Source of the DNA: Pseudomonas sp. ANT_H4
Lineage (GTDB): Bacteria; Pseudomonadota; Gammaproteobacteria; Pseudomonadales; Pseudomonadaceae
Assembly (NCBI RefSeq): GCF_008369295.1
Contig: NZ_VOBG01000018.1
Location: forward strand, 1-64,000
DNA: 64,000 nt
Direction: 5' to 3'
Both the position numbers and the translations under genes were made by a program. Below, piece by piece: positions 1 through 8,008 of this stretch (within the stretch, counting starts at the first letter, position 1; each line of letters begins with the position of its first letter). A model generated the notes under the pieces. That model worked only from the letters and a program-made list of their open reading frames with translations, searched no databases and was not told where the DNA came from.

Positions 1-2
1 TG

Positions 3-1085
3 ATCAAAGGCAACCGCCTGCTGATGCAAGGCGATCGCCACTACGACTACGACGCCTTCGGCAACCTCCTGCGCGAACGCCGAGGTCGCGCCCAGCAACT
101 GGTCACCGAATACCGCTACGACTGCCAGCATCGGCTGATCGCCGTCACTCAATCGGATGGCCGACAAGCCAGCTACCGCTACGACCCGCTTGGCCGGCGC
201 ATCAGAAAAACCATCGATGAGAAGAGCACCGAATTCTTCTGGCAAGGCGACACCCTGATTGCCGAACACTCAGAGGAACAACACCGCAGCTACGTCTACG
301 AACCCGACAGCTTCCGCCCGTTAGCCTTGCTGGAAGGCTTTGGCCCGGAAAACGTCAAACCCTTCCATTACCAACTCGACCACCTCGGCACACCCCAGGA
401 ACTGACGAATCCCGACGGCGAAATCGTCTGGTCCGCCCACTACCGCGCCTACGGCCAAATCGCGAAGCTTGACGTTAACACCGTCAACAACCCGCTGCGC
501 TTCCAGGGCCAGTACTTCGATCAAGAAAGCGGACTGCACTACAACCGCCATCGCTACTACAATCCGGACAACGGTCGCTACCTGACGCCCGACCCGGTGA
601 AACTGGCGGGCGGGCTGAACGGATACCAGTACGTGCCCAACCCTACGGGGTGGGTGGATCCGTTGGGGTTAGCATGTGCACCTACAGACTGCCCACAGGC
701 CGCTGGCGGAACATGGAAATTTAATTCCGATGTGGATCTTGATTGGAGAACAGTAAAGGGGAGTTCTTATCAACAAATGCGTAAAGCGCTGGACGAGGCA
801 TTTCACAGGACAGGCATATCAAAGGATGACTACACCGTGACTAAGTGGGGAAAAGACCAATATGGTAAGTCGTGGCCGGCAGAGTGGAGAGTATTAAGAG
901 GTCCGAATAAGGGAGCAGAGGTAAACATCGACGATCCGGCGCTGATCCCAACTACTAAAGGTCCTGCCTCACCACATGCCGGTTACCAGACAGTAGGAAA
1001 AAGAGGCTATGGCGGAGCCAAAAGAGGGCATATATTGCTTGAACTACTTCCTGTTAGCCGTTCAAAAATTGGCACATCTCAATGA
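3..1085 (+). CDS. Rhs-family protein, C-terminal part with polymorphic toxin tip (5' partial)
   Basis: The reading frame is open to the left edge of the window, so the gene starts upstream. The visible part carries YD repeats (for example YRYDPLGRRI) and then the Rhs core boundary, with RYYNPDNGRYLTPDP followed by GLNGYQYVPNPTGWVDPLGL, which ends near base 670. Beyond this point the base composition becomes AT-rich and the sequence changes to an unrelated tip of about 135 residues, the usual place for an exchangeable toxin. The tip has a WGKDQYGKSWPAEWR stretch and ends with PHAGYQTVGKR...GHILLELLP. It resembles what I remember as polymorphic toxin type 47, but I cannot confirm this. The core normally forms a shell that encloses the toxin, delivered by a type VI or similar system. 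The Rhs call is firm; the toxin activity is unknown. Confidence 0.9.
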   Translation: MKGNRLLMQGDRHYDYDAFGNLLRERRGRAQQLVTEYRYDCQHRLIAVTQSDGRQASYRYDPLGRRIRKTIDEKSTEFFWQGDTLIAEHSEEQHRSYVYEPDSFRPLALLEGFGPENVKPFHYQLDHLGTPQELTNPDGEIVWSAHYRAYGQIAKLDVNTVNNPLRFQGQYFDQESGLHYNRHRYYNPDNGRYLTPDPVKLAGGLNGYQYVPNPTGWVDPLGLACAPTDCPQAAGGTWKFNSDVDLDWRTVKGSSYQQMRKALDEAFHRTGISKDDYTVTKWGKDQYGKSWPAEWRVLRGPNKGAEVNIDDPALIPTTKGPASPHAGYQTVGKRGYGGAKRGHILLELLPVSRSKIGTSQ

Positions 1086-1471
1086 ATTATTTAGAAGAAG
1101 AAATCGATGAAACTTTAATAGCTTTAGACATTGAGGGCAGAAAGCTAGACTCGAACGAGCTCAGCGCCCTGATCACATCTCTTAGTGAGAGTTTTTTTAA
1201 AACCAAACAAAAAACACTTAACCCTATTGATCTCAACATAAAAAGCGAGGAACACAATCCAAATTTTTGGAAAGAGATACAATCCCATATTCATAGTGAG
1301 AGGCTGATTTTTATTGTTTTCGACTCAGCCCACAGAGCTTGGGAGATATGTAGCTCCAAAAATCTTGCTCGTATTTTATCTGAAACAACGGGCTATCCTT
1401 TCTGGGTAACTGACCGAGACCTAACGTTCTTAGTCCACATGGATGACCATGACTGCGTAAGCTGGGCATAG
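1082..1471 (+). CDS. Probable immunity protein for the Rhs toxin tip
   Basis: This 129-residue protein starts inside the stop codon of the toxin gene (ATGA overlap), the classic arrangement for a cognate immunity gene translated together with its toxin. It is acidic and soluble, has no signal peptide or membrane segment, and is AT-rich like the toxin tip. The C-terminal third (WVTDRDLTFLVHMDDHDC) suggests a small alpha/beta domain, but I do not recognise the family with confidence. It is expected to bind and block the tip in the cytoplasm of the producing cell. The assignment comes from position and size rather than from a recognised domain. Confidence 0.7.
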   Translation: MNYLEEEIDETLIALDIEGRKLDSNELSALITSLSESFFKTKQKTLNPIDLNIKSEEHNPNFWKEIQSHIHSERLIFIVFDSAHRAWEICSSKNLARILSETTGYPFWVTDRDLTFLVHMDDHDCVSWA

Positions 1472-1491
1472 ACTACCTCTAAGAAGCAGCA

Positions 1492-1719
1492 ATGGATGAT
1501 GTAATTAGTTTTGTGCAAACGAAAAAAGGGACGAATCCTGAAGCCCCCCCACAAATCTACTCCAATGCAAGCGCCTGTTGATGCACATCGGTTCGCAACG
1601 TGCGTTCAAGTGGAGCTCACATAAACGTTTGGTATGGGAAGAAAAAAGGATCTCACTACCTTTTCGAAGGCCCACCAGAGCTTGTACTTAGGATAAATAG
1701 AAGGTTTTCAAAAAAATGA
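1492..1719 (+). pseudogene. Decayed orphan toxin tip
   Basis: One frame reads ATG at 1492 for 29 codons to a TGA at 1579, then continues as a 46-residue stretch ending FEGPPELVLRINRRFSKK with a stop at 1717-1719. That stop overlaps the next ATG (1716) by four bases, just as a toxin-immunity pair does. The stretch has no Rhs core in front of it and is broken by a stop, so it looks like the end of a displaced toxin tip. No family was recognised. The rest of the interval after the first immunity gene holds nothing else I can support. Confidence 0.4.
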
Positions 1720-2234
1720 GTTACTTCGATGAACATTTGATATGCACGCTAAAGAAATAATGCATTCACCATATGCAACTGTCGAGCAGTGACCAGGAGC
1801 TCTTTGTCAATGAACTACAAAAAAAAGTCACTTTTATCGGGAATAAAATCCATTGGGCAACTCTGCAAAATCCAATCAGTCTTAGCACCTTAGAAAAAGA
1901 CAGCGCTTTAACCGAAACATCAAAAAGGCTGAGCAGCCTGACTATTCAGAATGTGATTTTCTTGGGCGACGCAGCTATTGATCACGCTTACTCCATCAAC
2001 ATCACCGACATCAAAAAAGCAATTGAGATTTTTTCAGAGGTCCCTCAACATACATATATCTTCCCTGAAAACCTATGCTGGATAGGCTGTTTAGCATTTG
2101 AGGGCTACATGGATTACGCAGACCTTCAGTAAGGCCCCGTACTAAACGACCCCAATTATTTAACAAAGGTTTTAGGTGCCCCCCAAAGCCTCTACAACAA
2201 AACACGGCACCCAAAGAATGGAATGGCGGCCTAA
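1716..2234 (+). pseudogene. Probable orphan immunity gene with in-frame stops
   Basis: A single frame runs from the ATG at 1716, which overlaps the stop of the preceding toxin remnant, to a stop at 2232. It is interrupted by TAA at 1758 and TAA at 2130. The middle part, from ATG 1773 to 2132, is 119 residues and could be expressed alone; it contains SSLTIQNVIFLGDAAIDHAY and ends CLAFEGYMDYADLQ. Readable protein-like sequence (NYLTKVLGAPQSLYNKTRHP) continues past the second stop, which favours a gene decayed by nonsense mutations. It may still yield a short protein. The family is not recognised; the immunity role is inferred from its position. Confidence 0.45.
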
Positions 2235-2451
2235 TACCGATACTCTAATACGCTTTGAAAGCCACCCAGGAGACTTAGGCCCTTTCAGTCCAAGACATCA
2301 CGGGGAGCACTATCACATCGAACTTAAGCCAAATAATTTGAGCTGGAAGCAAGCCGAAAAACAAAAACTGCTCTTGAAAGTAAAACCCGAAAACTATCAA
2401 CCCGGACATGGAACTGGTTTCTTGCCAGGCGAAAAGCACCCAGGAACTTAA
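2176..2451 (+). pseudogene. Orphan Rhs-type toxin tail
   Basis: The frame starts at a GTG directly after an in-frame TAG and gives about 91 residues, including HGTQRMEWRPNTDTLIRFESH, HHGEHYHIELKP and the end YQPGHGTGFLPGEKHPG. This looks like the C-terminal end of a secreted toxin with no Rhs core attached, the form taken by displaced tips that accumulate behind Rhs genes. It overlaps the decayed immunity frame upstream. Whether it is translated is unknown; it could serve as a reservoir for recombination with the upstream Rhs core. Confidence 0.5.
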
Positions 2452-2452
2452 A

Positions 2453-2767
2453 ATGAAAAAATTTCCCGTTTCAGACGGAACAATCGAAAAAATAACGTGC
2501 AACCGAAACACATTGCTAATGGAGTTTACAGATTGGCAAGAGCAATCATGGATCATATCTTTTCAAGATTTGATTGCCTTCCAAGGTATTGGCGCCGTTG
2601 GTTCTGAAATATCTGAAATGTACGAAGCATCCGAGACAAGTCTCTCTGGAGAAGCGATGAGAGTTAATTCAAATGAGACTGGAAAAAACTACTGCTTCAC
2701 TTCGAGTCGCGGAGGAGAAGTGATCTTCATAGTAGTGGCAGGTGACTATGACGCTGAAAAGATATAA
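2453..2767 (+). CDS. Probable immunity protein of the orphan toxin tail
   Basis: This is a 104-residue protein starting MKKFPVSDGTIEKI, one base after the stop of the toxin tail. I chose ATG 2453 because it sits where an immunity gene should start; an upstream in-frame ATG (2408) would overlap the toxin tail. It is acidic and rich in Ser and Thr, with a predicted beta-rich fold (LLMEFTDWQEQSWIISFQD, EVIFIVVAGDY). No family was recognised. The frame is intact, so the cell may keep resistance to a toxin it no longer makes. Confidence 0.55.
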   Translation: MKKFPVSDGTIEKITCNRNTLLMEFTDWQEQSWIISFQDLIAFQGIGAVGSEISEMYEASETSLSGEAMRVNSNETGKNYCFTSSRGGEVIFIVVAGDYDAEKI

Positions 2768-2861
2768 CCAAATCCGAGAACCAATTACTTTGGATAAATA
2801 ATAAAGGGGACGAGAGGTAAAGTGCAGACAAGTCCGCCCACACACTTTGATCTTTATCAGG

Positions 2862-3599
2862 TCAACTGCCCAAGCGCTGCGCAGCCACAATCAACATCAT
2901 CGGCCGCTCCTGCTCTTGCGCCAACTCCGGGCGGGCCTTGAGGTCCGCCTCACTTGGCCCCCACTCCTCGACATGACTCAAGGTAAAACCTGCCTTGATC
3001 AACAGGTTGATCAAGGTGCCCAAGGTGCGGTGCTGCTTGATCACACCCTCCGCCAGCCAATGGGTGACCCGCGGCCCTTCCTGCTGATAGCCGTTCACCG
3101 GCCAGCTCTTGCGCCCCTGGTCATCAATCAGCCAACCCGGCCCACGAGGCGCCATGAAGATCGGGTGTTCGATGGAAAACACCAGCCAACCACCAGGAAC
3201 CAGCGACTCATGGACACGAGCGAACAGGCCCTTGAGGTCGACGATATAGTGCAAGGCCAGCGAGCTATAGGCCAGGTCGAAGGTAGCGACAGGAAGGTCC
3301 AGTTGCTCAAGGTCGGCAATGGCGTAAGTAATGGCTGGCGATGAAGTCATCTCGGTTGCCCGCGCCAGCATCTTTTGCGAGACATCCAGCCCCAATACCT
3401 GATCAGCGCCCTGCTCCTGGGCCCATCGGCTGAACCAGCCATAGCCGCAGCCCAGATCCACCACTTTCAAACCTGGCATGGGTGGCAGCAATGCCTGCAA
3501 GGCGGGCCACTCCGGCGCGCCGGCGAGGCCTTCCACTGAGCGACCCATCTTGCTGTAGCCCTCGAAGAAGGCCGGGGTGTCGTAGATGTTCTGGGTCAT
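2862..3599 (-). CDS. Class I SAM-dependent methyltransferase
   Basis: The 245-residue protein has the SAM-binding motif I VVDLGCGYGWFSRWA (about residues 46-60), an acidic residue in GLDVSQKML and the post-motif ADLEQLDLP. It belongs to the ubiquinone/menaquinone-type Rossmann methyltransferases. The substrate cannot be read from the sequence; a C-terminal segment with HPIFMAPRGPGW is typical of small-molecule rather than nucleic-acid enzymes. It lies 38 bp downstream of the PfkB kinase gene on the same strand and could be the last gene of that transcript, though no functional link is evident. Confidence 0.8.
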   Translation of the reverse strand: MTQNIYDTPAFFEGYSKMGRSVEGLAGAPEWPALQALLPPMPGLKVVDLGCGYGWFSRWAQEQGADQVLGLDVSQKMLARATEMTSSPAITYAIADLEQLDLPVATFDLAYSSLALHYIVDLKGLFARVHESLVPGGWLVFSIEHPIFMAPRGPGWLIDDQGRKSWPVNGYQQEGPRVTHWLAEGVIKQHRTLGTLINLLIKAGFTLSHVEEWGPSEADLKARPELAQEQERPMMLIVAAQRLGS

Positions 3600-3637
3600 G
3601 GGATCGCTCCGTGCTGAGTGGTGCCTATTCTGCCGAC

Positions 3638-4558
3638 TCAGGCCCCCGCCAACAACGCATCCACTTCAGCGGTACCCGGTGAAGTTGCCGGCCCCCAACG
3701 TGTGACCGCCAGTGCCGCCGCCGCATTCGCTCGGCGCGCCGCCGCGGCTGGCGTCAATCCATTAGCCAGGCCGGCGATAAACACCCCGGCATGAGCATCG
3801 CCCGCACCGTTGCTGTCCACCGCCTTAACCTTGAACCCTGGCACATGTTCGGTCTGCCCGTTACGGCCGATCCAGCAGCCGTTGGGCCCATCGCGCACCA
3901 CCAGCAGCGTTTGCGCAGGCAGGTGGTCGTTGAGTTTGAGCAGCGCGTCAGCGATAGCCGCGGTGCCGGTAAAGGCCAGTGCCTCTGGACCGTTGCTGGT
4001 CCAGATATCGATACGGGGCAGCAAGACGGCCATCAGCGATGAGCCCGGCGCATTGACCAACGGGCCCGGATCGAACACCACCGCGATCTCCCTCGGCAAC
4101 CCCAGCAACCAGTCGAGCAAAGGCTGAGCCTTGCCCTCAAGCAACAGGCTATAGCCGCTGACGTAAACATAGTCGTCGGTGCGGGGGACCGTACGGGCCA
4201 AGTTCTCGGCGCTTAGTTCACCTTCGGCGCCCATATGGGAAATGAAGGTGCGCTCAGTGGTCGCTTCGGTCAGTGCCACGCACAGGCCGGTGTCCTCGCC
4301 CTCGCTGGCGGCCAGGGCCATTTCGATGCCTTGCGCCTGCATCGCCGCACGGGCCAGGTCGCCGAAACGCCCCTTGCCGTGCCGTCCTAGGTACACCACC
4401 GGCAAGCCGTTGCGCTGGGCGGCTGCCATCACGTTAAAGCCGCCACCGGTTTCGAAGCTGGCGGATTGCGCCAGCACATCGCCGCCTGACGCGGGCAGCT
4501 TGTCGAGGGACATGACCAGGTCGACGATGACCTGGCCTGTGTGAAGCAATCTAGACAT
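3638..4558 (-). CDS. PfkB-family sugar or nucleoside kinase
   Basis: The 306-residue protein is a ribokinase-like kinase. The N-terminal substrate-binding motif is ETGGGFNVMAAAQRNGL, and the C-terminal ATP-site signature is DSNGAGDAHAGVFIAGL with the catalytic Asp of GAGD. Its first 8 bases overlap the end of the permease gene, so the two are translationally coupled. In this operon (regulator, glycohydrolase, permease, kinase) the likely job is to phosphorylate the ribose freed from an imported nucleoside, or the nucleoside itself. The exact substrate is an inference; ribose, pseudouridine and purine nucleosides are all possible for the family. Confidence 0.85.
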   Translation of the reverse strand: MSRLLHTGQVIVDLVMSLDKLPASGGDVLAQSASFETGGGFNVMAAAQRNGLPVVYLGRHGKGRFGDLARAAMQAQGIEMALAASEGEDTGLCVALTEATTERTFISHMGAEGELSAENLARTVPRTDDYVYVSGYSLLLEGKAQPLLDWLLGLPREIAVVFDPGPLVNAPGSSLMAVLLPRIDIWTSNGPEALAFTGTAAIADALLKLNDHLPAQTLLVVRDGPNGCWIGRNGQTEHVPGFKVKAVDSNGAGDAHAGVFIAGLANGLTPAAAARRANAAAALAVTRWGPATSPGTAEVDALLAGA

Positions 4559-6017
4559 TAGCGTTCTCTAACAAAGCAGGGCGACGATCCGCAGCGCCAC
4601 CCAATACCGCATAAATTCCGCCGGCCACCAGGAAAGTGACGATCCAGCCCAGGCCGTTATGCCCCAACCAGGAATCGGACAGCGGCCCGGCGAACCAGAT
4701 GTTCTCGGCAGTGGTGCCGATGGTGGTGAAGCTGAAGCCCAGCACAATCGCGATCACCCAGGCACCAAACGCGCGCCATTCAATACCGCCGCGATACCAG
4801 TAGGCACTGCTGGGTGTGACGTCCAGCAAATCCTTGGGGCTGTAGTAATGGCGATGGATCAGATCGACGACAAAGATCCCCACCCAGGCGGTGATTGGCA
4901 CTGCCAGCAACGAGATAAAGGTGATGAACGGGCCGTAGAAGCTGTCGGCGATCAGCATGAAGTAAATAGAACCGGCGAAAATCGCGACTATGTCGACAAT
5001 CACGGCATGCACGCGCTTGACCTTCAAGCCGAGGGTCAATGTGGTCAGGCCTGCCGAATACACCGACAGGTTGTTGGACAGCAATAGCCCGCCAAACGCG
5101 GTGATCAGGTACGGCACGGCCATCCAGGTCGGCAGCATGTCGCGGATCGCGATGACCGGGTCAGTGGCCGAGGCCAGGTCATTGTTGCCCACCGACAGCA
5201 GGCCACCGAGGGTAATCAGCAGCACCAGCGGAATCCCCGCACCGAAGGCTGCGGACGCCACCAGGCGCACGGCCTTGACGCTGCGATGCTGGTAGCGGGA
5301 CATGTCGGCACCGGCATTGGCCCAACCAATCCCGGTGCCGGCGGCCATGGTGCCGACGCCGATGATCATCGCGCTCAGCGGTGCCGGGGTGGCGTTGAAT
5401 ACGGCGCTCCAGTCGATGGTGGCGCAGAGGAAACCACCCACCAGGATATTCAACGCGCCGAACACGTAGGTCGCCCACTTCTGGATCACCAACAAGGTGG
5501 CATGGCCCAGGCCCGAGACGGCCAGGGTCAGCAGTACGAAAATGCCGATAAACAGCAAGGTCAGCAGCGGTGCGCTTTTTGCGGCCACCGGCGAGTTGAA
5601 CAGGATCGAGCACAACGACAGCAGCACGAACGCGGCGGTGGTGGTGTTGACGGTTTCCCAGCCCAGGCGCGACATCAGCGACACCAGTGTCGGGCCGATA
5701 TTGCCGCGTACACCAAAGATCGCCCGGGACAGGGTCAGGCTCGGTGCGCGACCACGACGGCCGGCGATGGAGATGATCCCCACCACCGCAAACGAGCCAG
5801 CAGCGCCGAGGATCGCAACGATGATTGCCTGCCAGATGGCCAGGCCGCGAAACGCCACCAGAGTCGCTCCCAGCGGCAAGCCGAGAATGCTGATATTAGC
5901 GGCGAACCAGACCCAAAACAGTTGCAGCGGATGACCGTTGCACTCGCCTTCCGGGACCGGCTCGATACCGCGCGTTTCCAACTGCCCGGCGCTTTGGCCG
6001 GAAGATGTCGAACTCAT
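4551..6017 (-). CDS. NCS1-family nucleobase/nucleoside:cation symporter
   Basis: The 488-residue inner-membrane protein has about 12 hydrophobic segments and belongs to the cytosine/purine/uracil/thiamine/allantoin permease family. The start at 6017 (MSSTSSGQ) follows an AGGAG box nine bases upstream. Typical features are the N-terminal LFWVWFAANISILGLPLGATL segment and the GIGWANAGADMSRYQ loop. It lies between the glycohydrolase and kinase genes and would import their substrate with H+ or Na+. The specificity cannot be read from the sequence. Confidence 0.85.
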   Translation of the reverse strand: MSSTSSGQSAGQLETRGIEPVPEGECNGHPLQLFWVWFAANISILGLPLGATLVAFRGLAIWQAIIVAILGAAGSFAVVGIISIAGRRGRAPSLTLSRAIFGVRGNIGPTLVSLMSRLGWETVNTTTAAFVLLSLCSILFNSPVAAKSAPLLTLLFIGIFVLLTLAVSGLGHATLLVIQKWATYVFGALNILVGGFLCATIDWSAVFNATPAPLSAMIIGVGTMAAGTGIGWANAGADMSRYQHRSVKAVRLVASAAFGAGIPLVLLITLGGLLSVGNNDLASATDPVIAIRDMLPTWMAVPYLITAFGGLLLSNNLSVYSAGLTTLTLGLKVKRVHAVIVDIVAIFAGSIYFMLIADSFYGPFITFISLLAVPITAWVGIFVVDLIHRHYYSPKDLLDVTPSSAYWYRGGIEWRAFGAWVIAIVLGFSFTTIGTTAENIWFAGPLSDSWLGHNGLGWIVTFLVAGGIYAVLGGAADRRPALLENANV

Positions 6018-6091
6018 GACGGGGTGCTCCTGATGCCTGTTTTGTTGTGGTTGTGGCAGTTTCGCAAGTTGAATCAACATCCCGGCATTCC

Positions 6092-6194
6092 TGTGGGAGC
6101 AGGCTTGTCGGGTCGCTGCAGCGCTGCGATGGCATCATCTCGGTATCCCTTAGAGACCGAGTCGCCTGCATCGCGGGCAAGCCCGGCTCCCACA
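6092..6194. repeat. REP doublet (REPIN-like)
   Basis: Two inverted REP-like units, TGTGGGAGCAGGCTTG at the left and CAAGCCCGGCTCCCACA at the right, flank about 70 bp of partly palindromic spacer between the glycohydrolase and permease genes. This is the layout of REPINs, which are common in extragenic DNA of fluorescent pseudomonads and mobilised by RAYT proteins encoded elsewhere. Within this operon it could also form an mRNA hairpin that alters the relative amounts of the two flanking products. Confidence 0.7.
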
Positions 6195-6226
6195 TGGAAC
6201 CGGATACTGCATGGGGTCTGTGGCGC

Positions 6227-7228
6227 TCAGCGCAACGCCAGCAGCCCCTGGACCAGCGGCTGCAAGTCCAGGCCGTTAACCTGCTTGACCTGCTCAATCA
6301 GCGACTCAGGCCAGCACTGCATCCCCAGGCAAGCGCCAAGCATCGCGCCGAGAATCGCGGCAATAGTGTCGGTGTCGCCGCCGAGGCTGGCGGCCATGCA
6401 CAGGGCTTCGAAAGCATCCATCTCGCCCACTGCCACTTGCTGTGCGAGGGCAAAGGACACCACCACCGATTCCTGGGAGGCAACGGAGGTACCGATCAAT
6501 TCGTAGAGCAGGTCGGCGAACAGGGCCTTGTCGCTACTGCCGACACTCAACGTCCGCGCCCAACTGATGCGGGTGGCGATACGTCCGCCGGCGACCCAGT
6601 TACCGTGACTTTCGGCCTGTTGCGCGATCTGCGTGCCGATGTTCAGTGCCTCACCCAAATCAACGCCGTTGATGCCGGCCGAAACCACCGCTGCCACTGC
6701 GGCGGCACTGGCGATACCCAGGGTGGTGTTGTGCGTGACCTGGCATGCCTGGATCACCGACTGGATAAAGGCTTGCGGGTCAGTGACATCCGCCGCAATA
6801 CCCACCGGCGTGATGCGCATCGCCGCGCCATTGGTGGTGCCGTAGCGTCCGGATTCTTGCGGGGTGTGGCCGGCCAGGATCATATCGATGGCCCGCTTGG
6901 TCGACGGACCCAGCAGGTCCTGGGAGCCTTTGGCGCGCATCACCGCTTCCCAGTCGATCAGGCGTTGAGCGAGTTCGGTCGGGTCGATTTTGCCCTGGCC
7001 GTCCACCAGCAGTTGACCTACCAGAATCGCCTGCTCGGTGTCATCGGTGATTGAGCCCTTGGGCATGTTCGGCGCAATCGGCTGATCAGCGCCGGCATCT
7101 TCCAGGGCGGTGATTGCTCCGAAGCGGGCCTTGACCTGTTCACGACTCAGGGACTGGGTAGGCATGCCTAAGGCATCGCCCAATGCCAGGCCATAGAAAG
7201 CGCCGAGGGCGCGGGTATGCGGGGTCAT
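6227..7228 (-). CDS. ADP-ribosylglycohydrolase-family protein
   Basis: The 333-residue protein starts at MTPHTRALGAFYGLALGDALG. It has the family's metal-binding motifs: GSITDDTEQA near residue 50 and GGDTDTIAAILGAMLGA near the C terminus, which bind a binuclear Mg/Mn centre. Family members remove ADP-ribose from proteins or hydrolyse other N-glycosidic bonds of ribosides. Its position between a GntR regulator (8 bp upstream) and a nucleobase/nucleoside permease plus PfkB kinase points to a nucleosidase-like catabolic role rather than protein de-ADP-ribosylation. That is an inference from context. Confidence 0.85.
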   Translation of the reverse strand: MTPHTRALGAFYGLALGDALGMPTQSLSREQVKARFGAITALEDAGADQPIAPNMPKGSITDDTEQAILVGQLLVDGQGKIDPTELAQRLIDWEAVMRAKGSQDLLGPSTKRAIDMILAGHTPQESGRYGTTNGAAMRITPVGIAADVTDPQAFIQSVIQACQVTHNTTLGIASAAAVAAVVSAGINGVDLGEALNIGTQIAQQAESHGNWVAGGRIATRISWARTLSVGSSDKALFADLLYELIGTSVASQESVVVSFALAQQVAVGEMDAFEALCMAASLGGDTDTIAAILGAMLGACLGMQCWPESLIEQVKQVNGLDLQPLVQGLLALR

Positions 7229-7236
7229 TACGAACC

Positions 7237-7938
7237 TCAAAATTGAAGGTGCAAACGAAAATGCAGAGGGTCGAGCCAGCTTTCGACGTACTCCATGAAA
7301 CGGTCCTGACGGTCGTAGGTAGTGCGCAGGGTCTTGAGGAAAACCGTGCCGGCAGGACGACCCAGTAACTGGGCGTCGGTGTCGCTCAAGGGCTCGGCGC
7401 CGATCCATTGATCGCCGCCAGCACCCACATAGCCGTAAGCCGCGAGGGTGATGGTCAGGGAGTTGTCGATCAGACCGACCCGAGGAAGGCCTTCCAGGCC
7501 ACCGGAGGCGGGCATCAACGAACGCTCCAGGGACACGGCGGTGCCATCAGCGGTGCGTCGGCGGCGGTCGAGGGCGATGAACTGATCGCTGCCGTAGCGG
7601 CTGAGCAGATCCGGGCGGGTTACCGCTTCCAGGCGCAGGACGTCGGTGGTCACAAAGGCACCGGTATCGGCCAGGGCCTGGGCCCAGCCGCTGCGCTGGT
7701 CAAGGACCATGCCGTCAAAGGTGACGATGGAGCCGACACCACTCTGGGTGGCGATGTAGCTGCGACGCTTGAGCTCCGCGAGTGCCTCACGCAGCGTGCC
7801 GCGACTGACCGAAAACTCTTCGGCCAGTTGATGCTCACCTGGCAGCAGGAAACCGTCGGCCATGACTCCGCCCTCGATACGGCGGATCAGTTCGTCGACG
7901 ACGCGTTTTTTCTTATCAAATCGTACATGTCTAATCAT
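7237..7938 (-). CDS. GntR-family (UTRA domain) transcriptional regulator
   Basis: The 233-residue regulator has an N-terminal winged helix-turn-helix (about residues 10-75, with LAEEFSVSRGTLREALAELKR) and a UTRA ligand-binding domain ending in the MEYVESWLDPLHFRLHL strand. A TTG at 7944 gives two more residues; I prefer ATG 7938. It heads the operon with the glycohydrolase, permease and kinase genes. A 7-bp inverted repeat, GTACATG-N6-CATGTAC, covers its own start codon and is a good candidate for an autorepression site. The ligand is presumably the imported nucleoside or a phosphorylated product. Confidence 0.88.
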   Translation of the reverse strand: MIRHVRFDKKKRVVDELIRRIEGGVMADGFLLPGEHQLAEEFSVSRGTLREALAELKRRSYIATQSGVGSIVTFDGMVLDQRSGWAQALADTGAFVTTDVLRLEAVTRPDLLSRYGSDQFIALDRRRRTADGTAVSLERSLMPASGGLEGLPRVGLIDNSLTITLAAYGYVGAGGDQWIGAEPLSDTDAQLLGRPAGTVFLKTLRTTYDRQDRFMEYVESWLDPLHFRLHLQF

Positions 7939-7942
7939 GTAC
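7923..7942 (-). promoter_or_regulatory. Candidate GntR operator overlapping the start codon
   Basis: The perfect inverted repeat GTACATG-TCTAAT-CATGTAC lies over the first codons of the GntR gene. Its size and spacing fit a site for a dimeric GntR/HutC-type repressor, and its position would block transcription or initiation of the whole operon. A role for this protein at this site is inferred. Confidence 0.5.
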
Positions 7943-8008
7943 AAACTGATAACCGAAAGCGCCTCGCTGCAGCAAGCAAATTATTTCAAGGGAAAGGGGA
8001 AATCGGTC

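Noticed and set aside
5286..6506. 406-residue plus-strand frame over the permease and glycohydrolase genes
   Set aside because: It spans an intergenic REP doublet and two real genes on the other strand; composition is typical of a shadow frame.
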